Of a DNA stretch of 36,901 nt, positions 17,567 through 26,984 are shown one piece after another (within the stretch, counting starts at the first letter, position 1; every line of letters starts with the position of its first letter). The DNA comes from Rhizobium sp. J15 (GTDB taxonomy: Bacteria > Pseudomonadota > Alphaproteobacteria > Rhizobiales > Rhizobiaceae): positions 1 to 36,901 of the forward strand of contig NZ_NWSX01000057.1 in the NCBI RefSeq assembly GCF_002531825.1, written 5' to 3'. A program made the translations under genes and the position numbers. A model generated the notes under the pieces. That model saw nothing but the letters and a program-made list of their open reading frames with translations. It had not been told where the DNA came from and did not search any database.

Positions 17567-18222
17567 TCAAGACTCGCCTCGCGTCCACCTGACAGAACGG
17601 CTTTCTCCGTAAAAGTAGCAGAGCTTCACTGCCCCCTTGCATGCACATCTGATATCCAACAATGCGCTGGTAGAAGGGCATCGCGTGTCGGGACAGCTCA
17701 GATATGCAAGCGCCGAAGCTCATCAGGATTGGTCATGAGCCCCCTTGCAGCGCGACAAGCAAGGGGTCTCATCTAGACTGTCGCTCAGTAGCCCGTTGCC
17801 CTCAGAGCCTTATTGGTCGTTCATGTTCACACTGACCTACAACGCGCCAATTCGCCTGTCCTGTCACTCGTACGGGATGAATCTCGCAAATGACCGCCCG
17901 GAAGCCTTGAGACCCGGCGCCGCAAGTACGGGGCCAAAAGAGCAGCGCAACAGGCAAGGTGACACGTGATGCGCATTGCCTCGTCGAAAATGTTCCTGAA
18001 TACGCTGAGGCAGTGCCGCCGCCAACATCGTCTTCACGCGCCGCCGCCCCTAAAGCACCTTGACGACCAGTTTAGCGATTAGACAACCACCTCCTGGACA
18101 CGATCCACGAACCGGTTGCAGTCCCGGTTCGCGCCAGGTGCGGGATAGCAGCCTGGCGGCATGGATCATTCATGCGGCGAAGATAGGCATTTCCACATTT
18201 GGTGATGCCCAATAGCTAGCGA
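17567..18222. other. Intergenic region upstream of tssK
   Basis: No gene recognised. It should hold the promoter of the tssK operon, but I see no -24/-12 element. Short frames here are not protein-like. Confidence 0.5.
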
Positions 18223-18770
18223 ATGGGATATGCGCTGCGCCTCATGTTGGCGCGCGAGCACATGCAAGATGGCACGGTGGAGATCGACCGTTTTCATCTC
18301 GGTGAGCGACCGAGAATGGATCCGGACGGTCTACCGCCTGGACGGGGCCGAAAAGGCCTTTCGATACATGCAGGGCGCGCGACGGCGAAAGGGATCGAAC
18401 CGCAACCTGCCTGATGGGCGGTGAGGCGTTCATGGCGATTGGCAAGAGCTTTGCTACGCATGAGAACGTAAAGCATTCGAGCCGCGAATTCGTCCAAGTC
18501 GCCGTCCACTCGGTGGGAGGTTTCAGGTCCCGGGTCCGCCGCACCATTGCCGGCGTCTTTCATCATATCAGCCCGCAGCATGCCTTGTCTTTCCACGAGA
18601 TCGGCTTCCGCTGGTCACAGCGCATTGTTACGGGCCAGGCAGTGCGGATACTAGTCACGGGTGCCGCCGGCGCTGCGATTGCTGCAAGTCTTTCGCGCTA
18701 TTACCGGCCGGCAATGCGCAGAAGTCCGGATGCCGGGATCATCGTTAGATCTCCCAGCCTTTTGTGATAA
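18223..18770 (+). mobile_element. IS1595-family (ISXO2-like) transposase remnant
   Basis: Successive frames give VEIDRFHLGERPR and PPGRGRKG, then AIGKSFATHENVKHSSREFV, FRSRVRRTIAGVFHHISPQH and FHEIGFRWSQRI. These match the C-terminal half of ISXO2-like transposases, with internal deletions and at least one frameshift. It lies in the DNA that separates the two T6SS operons. It is inactive. Confidence 0.65.
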
Positions 18771-19418
18771 GGCCGCGTTGTTTAGCGGAAGCCAGCAAGG
18801 AGTTCGAAGACGAAGGCCGACCTCACTGGCGCCGCAATTGGCGACAGTTGCCACTACCCTGGTATCGTTGGGCCAATCCCACCATAGAAGAGATCATGTC
18901 GATGTTTCGTCGTAACCGGCTTGCGCGGCACCGGCGGCCGTCAGCGTTGATAGCAATCCGAGCCGATCGCCACATCAAGCACGGACCTCCGGTCTGGAGA
19001 ACGGGTCGTCGCTGCATCTCTCGAAGGATCGCCGCTGTCGTTATGGGTTCACGCAGGAGCTGCGCCATAGCCGCTCACTAACCGGATGCGAGCATATCAC
19101 CTGTGCATGCAATCCAATACCGGGACTGCGCTAGTTTGAATCGCGGGCTCTTCTCCGTGGTTTTTGAGGTTCTGCTGCAATGATGCGTTTACGCTACCAG
19201 TTATCAACGGCCTGGCCATGTCTTCGGGATCTGCCGGCCTCCCGTCACCTGAGCTCGATTCCGCAGAGCCGCCCCATGCCACAACAGCAAAAAACGGGAC
19301 CCACGGTGATTGAGCGGCGTCCGAACGAGGCTCGGCAAGCTGGAGCGGTCGATGGTCGCAATCGCGCCCCTTGCACTCTGGTTAAGTCGCTTGAGCCCCT
19401 GATAAATTCTGACCTTCC
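18771..19418. other. Intergenic region upstream of the repeat protein
   Basis: No recognised gene. One frame at 18764-19081 has a protein-like start (CLAEASKEFEDEGRPHWRRN) but no known family. Confidence 0.45.
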
Positions 19419-19455
19419 GTCAGCAGTCGGTGCCCGACAGCTGACCCCTTGTTTC
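19419..19455 (+). promoter_or_regulatory. Candidate tts-box-like site
   Basis: CCGACAGCTGACCCC at 19434-19448 resembles the 3' half of the tts box (TCGAAAGCT followed by a C-rich stretch). A GTCAG lies upstream at 19419 with about 6 extra bases, and a GTCGG at 19426 is close to the right spacing. It lies 30-65 bases upstream of the repeat-protein start on the same strand. The match is imperfect. Confidence 0.4.
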
Positions 19456-19483
19456 CTGAAGGCCATATCCCAGGGGGGTGAGC

Positions 19484-21478
19484 ATGGTTGACAGGGACCC
19501 TCGGACTAAGGGGCAGGGCTCTTCGCGGCCGGATGAGGGCCGGCACCCAGCGGATCAAAGAGCGCAGTCTTCAGTGGCGCGTGTCGATCAAGTGGCCGAC
19601 AACTTCAATTCGGACGACATCTGGCAAGAGAATTCGGTATTGCGTTACGTGGAAAGGCTAAGCGTCGACCAGCCAAGCCCGCCGACCGAGCTTCAAAGCC
19701 CTGAAGAACAAACCCCGCAAATGATGGCTGACATGACGGAACTGACGAGAGTTCCGGTCGTCCCGGCAGAGACCGCGTTCAACCTCACGAGGACAACAGA
19801 TGAATACAATAATGCCGATCGCACTATTCACCTCGTCGAGGGCCAGCCGCTGGAGACTGGCCCTCAGCGCGGGGGGCTGCATGGCCTTGGGAATTTAGAA
19901 GCCTCAGCGGTTGCCGGGCCCACCGAGGTGCCGGGTGGAAGAGAGGAGCATTCGGCCATGTCCGAGGTGCCCGCGGAGCCCAGCGATCCGACCGGTGGCG
20001 GGCGCAAGAGGCGGACTACTGAGAAGGACGCAGATCCCAGGCCCAGCCGCAGGCAGACGTTATATGCTCAAAGGCCGCTGGCGTTGGCGCCTGATCTCAG
20101 CGCCGCGAATGCCGGCATAATCGTGGGGGCCTCAACGGGCGATCTCGTCAATCGAGCGGCGTTCCGGACGGTGTCGGCCCAGGACCAGGCGAGGCTGGAC
20201 GAAATCGCCAGGCAGACACCGCGGCAGTCGAGGCAGAGCAAGGGGGCGTGGGCGGACGCGCTGAAGGCGGCCCATCCCAATCTCAGCGCCGCCGATGCCG
20301 CCGTAATCGTGGGCGTCGTAAAGCGGGTTATCGCCAGGAGGGCGGCGTATCGAACGGTGTCGGCCCAGGACCGGGCGAGGCTTGACGAGATCAAGGCGGC
20401 GACACCGCAGCTGCCGGGGCAGAGCAAGGGGGCGTGGGCGGACGCGCTGAAGGCGGCCCATCCCGATCTCAGCGCCGCCGATGCCGCCATAACCGTGGGC
20501 TCTTTTAAGGACGATATTGCAAGGAGGACGGCGTTCCGGACGGTGTCGGCCCAGGACCAGGCGAGACTGGACGAAAGCGCGGCGGTGACACCGCGGCTGC
20601 CGGGGCAGAGCAAGGGGGCGTGGGCGGACGCGCTGAAGGCGGCCCATCCCGATCTCAGCGCCGCCGATGCCGCCATAATCGTGGGTGCCGTAAAGCAGGA
20701 TATTGCTAAAAGGGCCGCGTTCCAGACGGTGTCGGCCCAGGACCAGGCGAGACTGGACGAAATCGCGGCGGTGACACCGCGGCTGCCGGGGCAGAGCAAG
20801 GGGGCGTGGGCGGACGCGCTGAAGGCGGCCCATCCCGATCTCAGCGCCGCCGATGCCGCCATAATCGTGAATGCCGTAAAGCAGGATATTGCTAAAAGGA
20901 CAGCGTTCCAGACGGTGTCGGCCCAGGACCACGCGAGGCTGGACGAAATCGCCAGGCAGACACCGCAGCTACAGGGGCAGAGCAAGGGGGCGTGGGCGGA
21001 CGCACTGAAGGCGGCCCATCCCGATCTCAGCGCCGCCGATGCCGCCACCATCCTGGGCACCTTTAGGGACGATATCGCCAGGAGGGCGGCGTTCCGGACG
21101 GTGTCGGCCCAGGATCAGGCGAGGCTGGACGAGATCAAGGCGGCGACACCGCAGCTGCCGGGGCAGAGCAAGGGGGCGTGGGCGGACGCGCGGAAGGCGG
21201 CCCATCCCGATCTCAGCGCCGCCGATGCCGCCATAGTCGTGGGTGCCGTAAGGCGCGATATCGCCGTGAGGACGGCGTTCCAGACGGTGTCGGCCCAGGA
21301 CCAGGCGAGGCTGGACGAAATCGCTAGGCAGACACCGCAGCTGCCGGGGCAGAGCAAGGGGGCGTGGGCGGACGCGCTGAAGGCGGCCCATCCCGATCTC
21401 AGCGCCGCCGATGCCGCCATAATCGTGGGTGCCTCGAAGAAACGGATAGCCAGGAGGGCAGCGTTCAAGGTGATATAG
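19484..21478 (+). CDS. Tandem-repeat protein with NLS-like patch, candidate secreted effector
   Basis: I chose the ATG at 19484, with GGGGGG 6-11 bases upstream, over the GTG at 19478; this gives 664 residues. Residues 1-170 are polar and probably disordered. A basic cluster RKRR at 174-177 and RR at 189-190 could form a bipartite nuclear localisation signal. Residues 227-660 are seven 62-residue repeats, preceded by a half repeat (APDLSAANAGIIVGAS) and ending with FKVI. Each repeat has invariant TVSAQD-x-ARLDE, QSKGAWADA and KAAHP-x-LSAADAA and is predicted helical. Variable residues cluster at repeat positions 16-18 and 51-57. The family is unknown to me. Repeats, disordered N-terminus, NLS-like patch and the tts-like site suggest a type III effector acting in plant nuclei. 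Its place between T6SS operons leaves a T6SS link possible. The role is inference; the repeats are direct observation. Confidence 0.8.
   Translation: MVDRDPRTKGQGSSRPDEGRHPADQRAQSSVARVDQVADNFNSDDIWQENSVLRYVERLSVDQPSPPTELQSPEEQTPQMMADMTELTRVPVVPAETAFNLTRTTDEYNNADRTIHLVEGQPLETGPQRGGLHGLGNLEASAVAGPTEVPGGREEHSAMSEVPAEPSDPTGGGRKRRTTEKDADPRPSRRQTLYAQRPLALAPDLSAANAGIIVGASTGDLVNRAAFRTVSAQDQARLDEIARQTPRQSRQSKGAWADALKAAHPNLSAADAAVIVGVVKRVIARRAAYRTVSAQDRARLDEIKAATPQLPGQSKGAWADALKAAHPDLSAADAAITVGSFKDDIARRTAFRTVSAQDQARLDESAAVTPRLPGQSKGAWADALKAAHPDLSAADAAIIVGAVKQDIAKRAAFQTVSAQDQARLDEIAAVTPRLPGQSKGAWADALKAAHPDLSAADAAIIVNAVKQDIAKRTAFQTVSAQDHARLDEIARQTPQLQGQSKGAWADALKAAHPDLSAADAATILGTFRDDIARRAAFRTVSAQDQARLDEIKAATPQLPGQSKGAWADARKAAHPDLSAADAAIVVGAVRRDIAVRTAFQTVSAQDQARLDEIARQTPQLPGQSKGAWADALKAAHPDLSAADAAIIVGASKKRIARRAAFKVI
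20162..21463 (+). repeat. Seven 186-bp in-frame tandem repeats
   Basis: Units start at 20162, 20348, 20534, 20720, 20906, 21092 and 21278 with exact 186-bp spacing. Long blocks, for example around gcaaggg-gcgtgggcggacgc, are nearly identical between units. Differences are concentrated in two short windows of each unit. Such high nucleotide identity points to recent duplication or gene conversion. Confidence 0.95.
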
Positions 21479-22639
21479 GACGGCTCATGACTCATCACCA
21501 CATTCCCTAGGAACTGCACCATCATGTGCGTTGGTTGTCCACCACGGGATTGCATGAGCATGTGAGAGCGCCGAATTTTTCTTCAGTCTGGAGGCCAATA
21601 CCTGGCTCGAGATCGATATTTAGGGGCACGACGGCCGGCGCATTCCGGCTGACTAACACGCCGAGAGCGACCTCGTCTTCGACGGTCGGGAGCGCAGAAT
21701 GTCGGCTCGCATGCCGCTGCGACCATCAGCCCGCTCCTCGCAAGATTGGCGCCAAGGCCGCCGTCGAACGATGGCGACGAGGCAAGTTTTTCCAAAACTT
21801 TCTTTAGCATAGAGGTAGAAGGATCGCTACAGCGGGGTTGCAGTGCGCGGGCGGCTAGGGTGACTAAGTGCGTGCACTCCACGACCGTCAAACGGGGTCG
21901 GTGTCCGTCAATTCGAAATCGCAGGGATCTGCACGAGAGACCGCGTGGTTGCCCTGCACGACTAATGGAAGCAGGGTCGACAGTCACGTTGGGATGCGGT
22001 AGGTGCGCGATAGAACGGGGGATTGGCGGCGGGACTCGATTCTTTTTAGAAGATCACGCAAAGCCGCATCACACCCATTGTCAAAAGTAAATACCGCGAC
22101 GATGGTTATTAACCTTCGACTTCCGTCGAAAACGGCAATGGCGCTCACGAAGGAGGCCGGCCGCTGCGAAACCCCGCCATCTCCGCACCCCACTCCTTCG
22201 CTCCAACTGGGAGCAAAATGAATGAGGCAACGTGCGAATCTCGGGGAGCATCGTTACATGCGGTCAATACGGATCTCATCCAGATTGTCGCCCTATATGC
22301 CTCGTGCGGCGGTCCGGCGGAGCGCAGGAGATATAATGCCGTTGAAGTGCTCGAGCCGTTCTACCACTGACGCCGGGTCGCTGCACGCGCGATGGCGCCG
22401 ACACCCCCAAGAGCGATCGCCGAGGACGCCATCCACCTTATGCAGCAACTGGCGCGGAGGCGGCCGCGCGAAGACTTCGTAGTTGGAGGCCTTCAGGCTC
22501 ACGTTTGCAACGGTACTCCGCAGGTTGCCCTTTGCAACGACTGCCCGACGATGTTAATTCAATCTGGCTGAGCTTGTACCGTCAAGTTTATCCAGTTTGG
22601 GGTTCGCTCCAGCGGTGGGTTGCGCATCTGCGGCGGCAT
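21479..22639. other. Long intergenic region between the repeat protein and an IS3 remnant
   Basis: No recognised gene or RNA in about 1.15 kb. Short frames on both strands (for example 21583-21987 and 22293-22502 on the minus strand) show no known family. Confidence 0.5.
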
Positions 22640-23048
22640 CGGCGGGTTTAGGTGCGGAGACCATTCCGGCTGCGCAGCACTGCATCACGTCGCGGGTTGC
22701 CGATCTGGGCGAACTCTGCAGGGTTAGTTAGCCGAGGCCAGAGTGCTTGGCTTGCCACGCTCCTCGATAACCCGATCCAGTCCACAGGCGACCGCAGGCC
22801 GGAGAGCGAAGTATCGGCGACGAGAGTCCGGCTTTCCTCACGACCATCAGAAGCCTGAACCCGCGCCAACGATCATTGGCAGCCAGCGGGATCAACACCA
22901 ACGCTTGCCTTTCGCTCGTTTCCGGCCACGGCGCTTGCGCATCGTGAGCTTCTCCTCCCGATGGACCCGGAAGAGCTTCTTGTTGTTCACAAGGTGTCCC
23001 TCGCGCCTGAGCAGCACATAGCTGCGTCAAGATCCGAAGCGGCGGCAT
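22640..23048 (-). mobile_element. IS3-family orfB remnant
   Basis: In three frames on the minus strand one reads YVLLRREGHLVNNKKLFRVH and REEKLTMRKRRGRKRAKGK, then LIPLAANDRW, then LVADTSLSGLR and RVIEERGKPSTLAS. These are ordered pieces of an IS3 (IS407-type) DDE transposase. Several frameshifts and deletions, and loss of both element ends, make it inactive. It lies immediately upstream of tssA and may have removed the original promoter. Confidence 0.75.
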
Positions 23049-23176
23049 TCACGCCCCAAGCATTCACGACATATACGAATGTCGATTGTGCATGAGCAAT
23101 CGCGTCTGCTCATTGCTAAACATTGAGAAACAGAGGCGCGACGATCTTTTATGTCGGGAAAACTGGGATTTGGGTC

Positions 23177-24169
23177 ATGCTCGATGCAGATCATCTATTA
23201 AAACCGATCAGCGACGGCAACGCATGCGGGGATGCTCTCGATTACGATTTGAGCTTCCTGGAGCTGGAGATAGCGTCGCATGGCAAGCCGCACCAGCAGA
23301 TAGGCGACTCCATCGCCACCGAGGAGGCTCCCGATTGGACAGAGGTGTGGCGGCTTGGCCTCGACCTTTCTGCCCGCACTAAGGATCTAAGAGTCGGAAT
23401 CTTGCTCACACGATCCGCCCTCAGTCAGTTCGGCTTCTCTGGTCTAAGTCGGGGGCTTGAGCTGCTCGCGGCCTATGTCGAGCTCTACTGGTCAGAGCTA
23501 CATCCGCGACCGGATCCAGAAGATGACGAAGATCAGACCGTTCGCCTCAACGCTCTAGCGAGCCTCTGCGATCTCTCCGGGCTCTTGGCAGAAATACGCC
23601 AAGTCCCACTCACCTCCTCCAGGCAATTCGGGACTTTCACGCTCCGCGATTGGGCTGGTGCGCTACGGTCCCAATCTACGGAAATTGATCGTTCGACCAT
23701 CGAGCACGCCTTCATCGACACCGATCCACTGCAGCTCGAGCAGATCAGCACTGGTCTCCACGCCAGCCTGGCAGCCGCCACCCATCTAGACGCGAGTGTT
23801 CGGCAGCACGTCGCGAGTGACGAGGCCGTTCGATTCGACCCTCTGATAGTGCTACTCACCCAGGCCAAGGATCTGGTCGACGCCCATCGGAAAAGGGCCC
23901 AGCCTGCAGCCCCGGCATCTCCATTGCCAGACTCTAGCAAGGCCTCTTACCCCGAAGTGATCCGCAACCGCGATGACGTTGTCGAAATTCTTGGCCGCAT
24001 TTGCCACTGGTACCAGGTGAATGAGCCCGCGAGCCCGCTGCCAGCCCTCCTGGAGCGCGCGCAGCGACTTGTCTCGAAGGACTTCATGGCTCTTATCAAA
24101 GAGTTGGCGCCAGAAGGGGTTGCCCAATACCGTTCGATTGCCGGTCTGGCGGTCGGCGAGGGCACGTGA
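23177..24169 (+). CDS. tssA: T6SS protein TssA (ImpA)
   Basis: The 330-residue protein has the ImpA N-terminal domain near residues 5-130, with PISDGNACGDALDYDLSFLE matching the PIS-x-D-x-PCG-x-DL-x-YD consensus, plus a C-terminal helical region ending ALIKELAPEGVAQYRSIAGL. TssA caps and primes the growing sheath and tube. I chose the ATG at 23177 because the ImpA domain begins directly after it; the open frame extends upstream to 23123 without homology. It is the first gene of the plus-strand operon. tssB follows after 35 bases. Confidence 0.9.
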   Translation: MLDADHLLKPISDGNACGDALDYDLSFLELEIASHGKPHQQIGDSIATEEAPDWTEVWRLGLDLSARTKDLRVGILLTRSALSQFGFSGLSRGLELLAAYVELYWSELHPRPDPEDDEDQTVRLNALASLCDLSGLLAEIRQVPLTSSRQFGTFTLRDWAGALRSQSTEIDRSTIEHAFIDTDPLQLEQISTGLHASLAAATHLDASVRQHVASDEAVRFDPLIVLLTQAKDLVDAHRKRAQPAAPASPLPDSSKASYPEVIRNRDDVVEILGRICHWYQVNEPASPLPALLERAQRLVSKDFMALIKELAPEGVAQYRSIAGLAVGEGT

Positions 24170-24204
24170 CGTGCGCAATCTTCCCTATCAGGAGAGTGGA
24201 ACAC

Positions 24205-24759
24205 ATGACAAAGGCGAGTAGTCAAAAGTTCATCGCGCGGGTTCGTCCGCCTCGCGTACAGATCGAATACGACGTCGAGACCTATGGCTCTCAGAAGAAG
24301 GTTCAGCTTCCCTTCGTGGTCGGCGTGATGTCCGACCTCGCCGGCAATGCTGCCGAGCCGCTTGCCCCTGTCGCGGAGCGCAAGATGATGGAGATCGATA
24401 TCGACAATTTCGATGATCGGCTCAGATCGCTGAGGCCCAGGGTGGTGATGCGGGTGCCGAACCTATTGACCGGAGAAGGCCAACTCGCTGTCGACTTGAC
24501 GTTCGAGCGGCTCGAAGATTTCTCGCCGGCGGCCGTGGCGCGCAAGGTCGACAGCCTTAGCAGGCTGCTCGAGGCGCGAACGGAGCTCTCCAATCTGCTG
24601 GCCTATATGGACGGTAAGAACGGTGCCGAAGAGTTGCTCACCCACTTCCTCGCGGATTCGGCACTGCTAAGCGCCCTCGGCAATGGCATCGAGACTGAGA
24701 AGCCTGATGCATTGGTTGCCGCTCCGCCATTGCCATCCCCAGACACAGAGGAGAACTGA
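24205..24759 (+). CDS. tssB: T6SS sheath small subunit TssB (VipA/ImpB)
   Basis: The 184-residue product has the conserved TssB signatures RVQIEYDVETYGSQKKVQLP, PFVVGVMSDLAG and RVPNLLTGEG, and ends in a C-terminal helix that pairs with TssC. The start at 24205 is fixed by GGAG about 11 bases upstream and by family alignment; an earlier ATG at 24166 has no homology. TssB and TssC form the contractile sheath. tssC follows after two bases. Confidence 0.95.
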   Translation: MTKASSQKFIARVRPPRVQIEYDVETYGSQKKVQLPFVVGVMSDLAGNAAEPLAPVAERKMMEIDIDNFDDRLRSLRPRVVMRVPNLLTGEGQLAVDLTFERLEDFSPAAVARKVDSLSRLLEARTELSNLLAYMDGKNGAEELLTHFLADSALLSALGNGIETEKPDALVAAPPLPSPDTEEN

Positions 24760-24761
24760 TC

Positions 24762-26249
24762 ATGATGCCTGCAGATGCCACAGATGTACAGGTCGCCACC
24801 GTTGATCTCGGCGATTTCACCCGCATGCTTCGATTCGAGTTCAAGATCCGCTCGGACCACTCCCGTGACTTGGTGGAGAGTGCCGTCCGAACACTGGCCG
24901 AGCAGGCACTTCAAAACACGTCGCTAATCAGCGACGATGTCGTCACGACTATCCAAGCAATGATTGCTTCGATCGACCAGAAGCTTTCTGCACAACTCAA
25001 CGAGATCCTCCATCACGAAAATTTCCAGCGCGTGGAATCAGCTTGGCGGGGCTTGCATCACCTTGCCATCAACACCGAAACCGATGAAACGTTGAAGATT
25101 CGCGTTCTCCCAGTTTCAAAGGTGGAGATGTCCCGAACTCTGCGGAAATATAAGGGTGTCACCTGGGATCAGAGTCCGCTATTCAAAAAAATTTACGAAG
25201 ACGAATACGGCCAAATCGGCGGTGAACCCTATGGCTGCCTGATTGCCGACTACTATTTCGACCATACCCCACCGGACGTAGAGTTGCTTTCGGGACTGGC
25301 GCAGATCGCGGCGGCGAGCCACTCACCGCTTATATCTGCCGTCTCACCACATCTGCTGCAGATGGATTCTTGGCGTGAGCTTGCGAACCCGCGTGACATC
25401 ACAAAAATCTTCCTCACGCCCGAACATGCCCCTTGGCGGGCGTTCCGCGAGAGCGAGAACTCTCGGTACGTGGCCCTGACCTTACCACGCACCCTTGGCC
25501 GGCTGCCCTACGGGGCCAAAACCAACCCGGTCGATGAATTCGCCTTCGAGGAGGACACAGACGGCGGCGACAGCGAGAAATACCTTTGGACGAACGCAGC
25601 CTACGCCATGGGCGTAAATATCACGCGCTCGTTCAAGCTCTATGGCTGGCTCTCCAGAATTCGTGGCGTCGAATCCGGCGGCCTGGTCGAGGGTCTGCCG
25701 GTACATACCTTCCGCAGCGACGACGGTGGCGTCGACCTAAAATGCCCCACTGAGATCGCGATCAGCGACCGCCGTGAGGCCGAACTGTCCAAAAACGGTC
25801 TTCTACCGCTGTTGCACCGCAAAAACACGGACCTCGGCGTATTTATTGGCGCTCAAACTATTAACAAGCCGGTCAAATACGAAGACCCCGACGCGTCAGC
25901 GAACGCCGAACTCAGTGCACGGCTACCCTACATCTTCGCAACCTGCCGCTTCGCACATTATTTGAAGTGTATGGTCCGGGACAAGATTGGCACGTTCAAG
26001 GAGCGCCACGAGGTCGAGGAGTGGCTCAACCAATGGATTCAGGGCTATGTCCACCCCTCGCCCGAGCTTGGGAGCGAAGAGAGTAAGGCACAGCAGCCGC
26101 TCTCCTCAGCCGAGGTCAAGGTGGAAGAGGTCGAAGATAATCCCGGATATTACGTTGCGAGATTTTACATGCGGCCACACTACCAGCTCGAAGGCCTAAC
26201 CATCTCTTTGAGACTTGTCTCGCGCCTGCCATCCGCCCGCAAGGACTGA
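24762..26249 (+). CDS. tssC: T6SS sheath large subunit TssC (VipB/ImpC)
   Basis: The 495-residue protein is full length and intact. Conserved parts seen are ESAWRGLHHLAINTETDETL, then LKIRVLPVSKVEM, PYGCLIADYYFDH, FRESENSRYVALTLPR, and the C-terminal GTFKERHEVEEWLNQWIQGY. It forms the outer part of the contractile sheath with TssB. AGGAGA precedes the ATG. It is the best-preserved gene of the cluster, which suggests either recent function or recent arrival. Confidence 0.96.
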   Translation: MMPADATDVQVATVDLGDFTRMLRFEFKIRSDHSRDLVESAVRTLAEQALQNTSLISDDVVTTIQAMIASIDQKLSAQLNEILHHENFQRVESAWRGLHHLAINTETDETLKIRVLPVSKVEMSRTLRKYKGVTWDQSPLFKKIYEDEYGQIGGEPYGCLIADYYFDHTPPDVELLSGLAQIAAASHSPLISAVSPHLLQMDSWRELANPRDITKIFLTPEHAPWRAFRESENSRYVALTLPRTLGRLPYGAKTNPVDEFAFEEDTDGGDSEKYLWTNAAYAMGVNITRSFKLYGWLSRIRGVESGGLVEGLPVHTFRSDDGGVDLKCPTEIAISDRREAELSKNGLLPLLHRKNTDLGVFIGAQTINKPVKYEDPDASANAELSARLPYIFATCRFAHYLKCMVRDKIGTFKERHEVEEWLNQWIQGYVHPSPELGSEESKAQQPLSSAEVKVEEVEDNPGYYVARFYMRPHYQLEGLTISLRLVSRLPSARKD

Positions 26250-26364
26250 GAAAACCCGCAGATGATTGTGCTCCGTTCTCGGCGCCAAAACTCCGGAATA
26301 GCTGCCCCGGGCTGGCCGATGCAATCCAGGCCCAATCAGATCAACGAGAAAAGGAAAGTCCATC

Positions 26365-26898
26365 ATGGCGTTCGACGCGGTTATAAAATTCACGCAAGCG
26401 TCCAAGGACGGCATTTTGCCCAAGGGCGAATCTATCATTCTAAAGGACGGTATCACCCTAGCGGACGAATGGAGCTTTTCACTCGAAAACAAGCTGAACA
26501 TTGGGCCTCATACCGCCGGGGCGGGCGCGGGCAAGGCCGAATTCGAGGTCTTCACTATCAAGAAGCAGGTGGATACGTCATCGCCCTCTCTGTACGTTGC
26601 CTGTGGTCGCGGCGCCCACTTCAATAGCGTCGAACTGAAACTTTTCAAAGCGACGGGGAGCGGACAAGCTACATCAGAATCGAACCTGTTCTTGCACTGG
26701 AGTTTCAACATGCTGGTAGTCGAGAAGGTCGAGTGGTCCTATGCGGAAGAGGCCCCCGAGGAGACGATCACATTCCGGTTCGGCGCCTGCAAGGTCATTT
26801 ATTACAGGCAGGATGAAAAAGGCGCTCTTACCAAAGCCGGCGAGGGCATCTGGAACCAAATCGCGAACAGCACCGACTTCAATAGGCTCGTCGGCTGA
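26365..26898 (+). CDS. hcp: T6SS tube protein Hcp (TssD)
   Basis: The 177-residue protein has the Hcp size and fold signature: an N-terminal MAFDAVIKFTQASKDGILPK, central KKQVDTSSPSLYVACGRGAH, and C-terminal FRFGACKVIYYRQ. Hexameric Hcp rings stack to form the expelled tube. AGGAAAG precedes the start by about 9 bases. Its position between tssC and tssE, with 115 bases upstream, allows a separate promoter, but none is recognised. Confidence 0.95.
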   Translation: MAFDAVIKFTQASKDGILPKGESIILKDGITLADEWSFSLENKLNIGPHTAGAGAGKAEFEVFTIKKQVDTSSPSLYVACGRGAHFNSVELKLFKATGSGQATSESNLFLHWSFNMLVVEKVEWSYAEEAPEETITFRFGACKVIYYRQDEKGALTKAGEGIWNQIANSTDFNRLVG

Positions 26899-26984
26899 TG
26901 GGGCCATCGGCAACCCGGGAATATTCGGGGCTGCGCGCGAAAACGACGGATCGACTCGTCGCTATTGCACCTGGAGATTGTAAC

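Noticed and set aside
16817..17776. 319-residue plus-strand open frame
   Set aside because: Antisense shadow of tssK.
20068..21391. Long open frames on the minus strand (330, 266 and 140 residues) opposite the repeat protein
   Set aside because: They mirror the GC-rich repeat on the other strand, have no ribosome site and no known family.
20162..21463. Regular repeat spacing as a possible CRISPR-like array
   Set aside because: Units are 186 bp, in frame, and differ by codon substitutions; there are no spacers.
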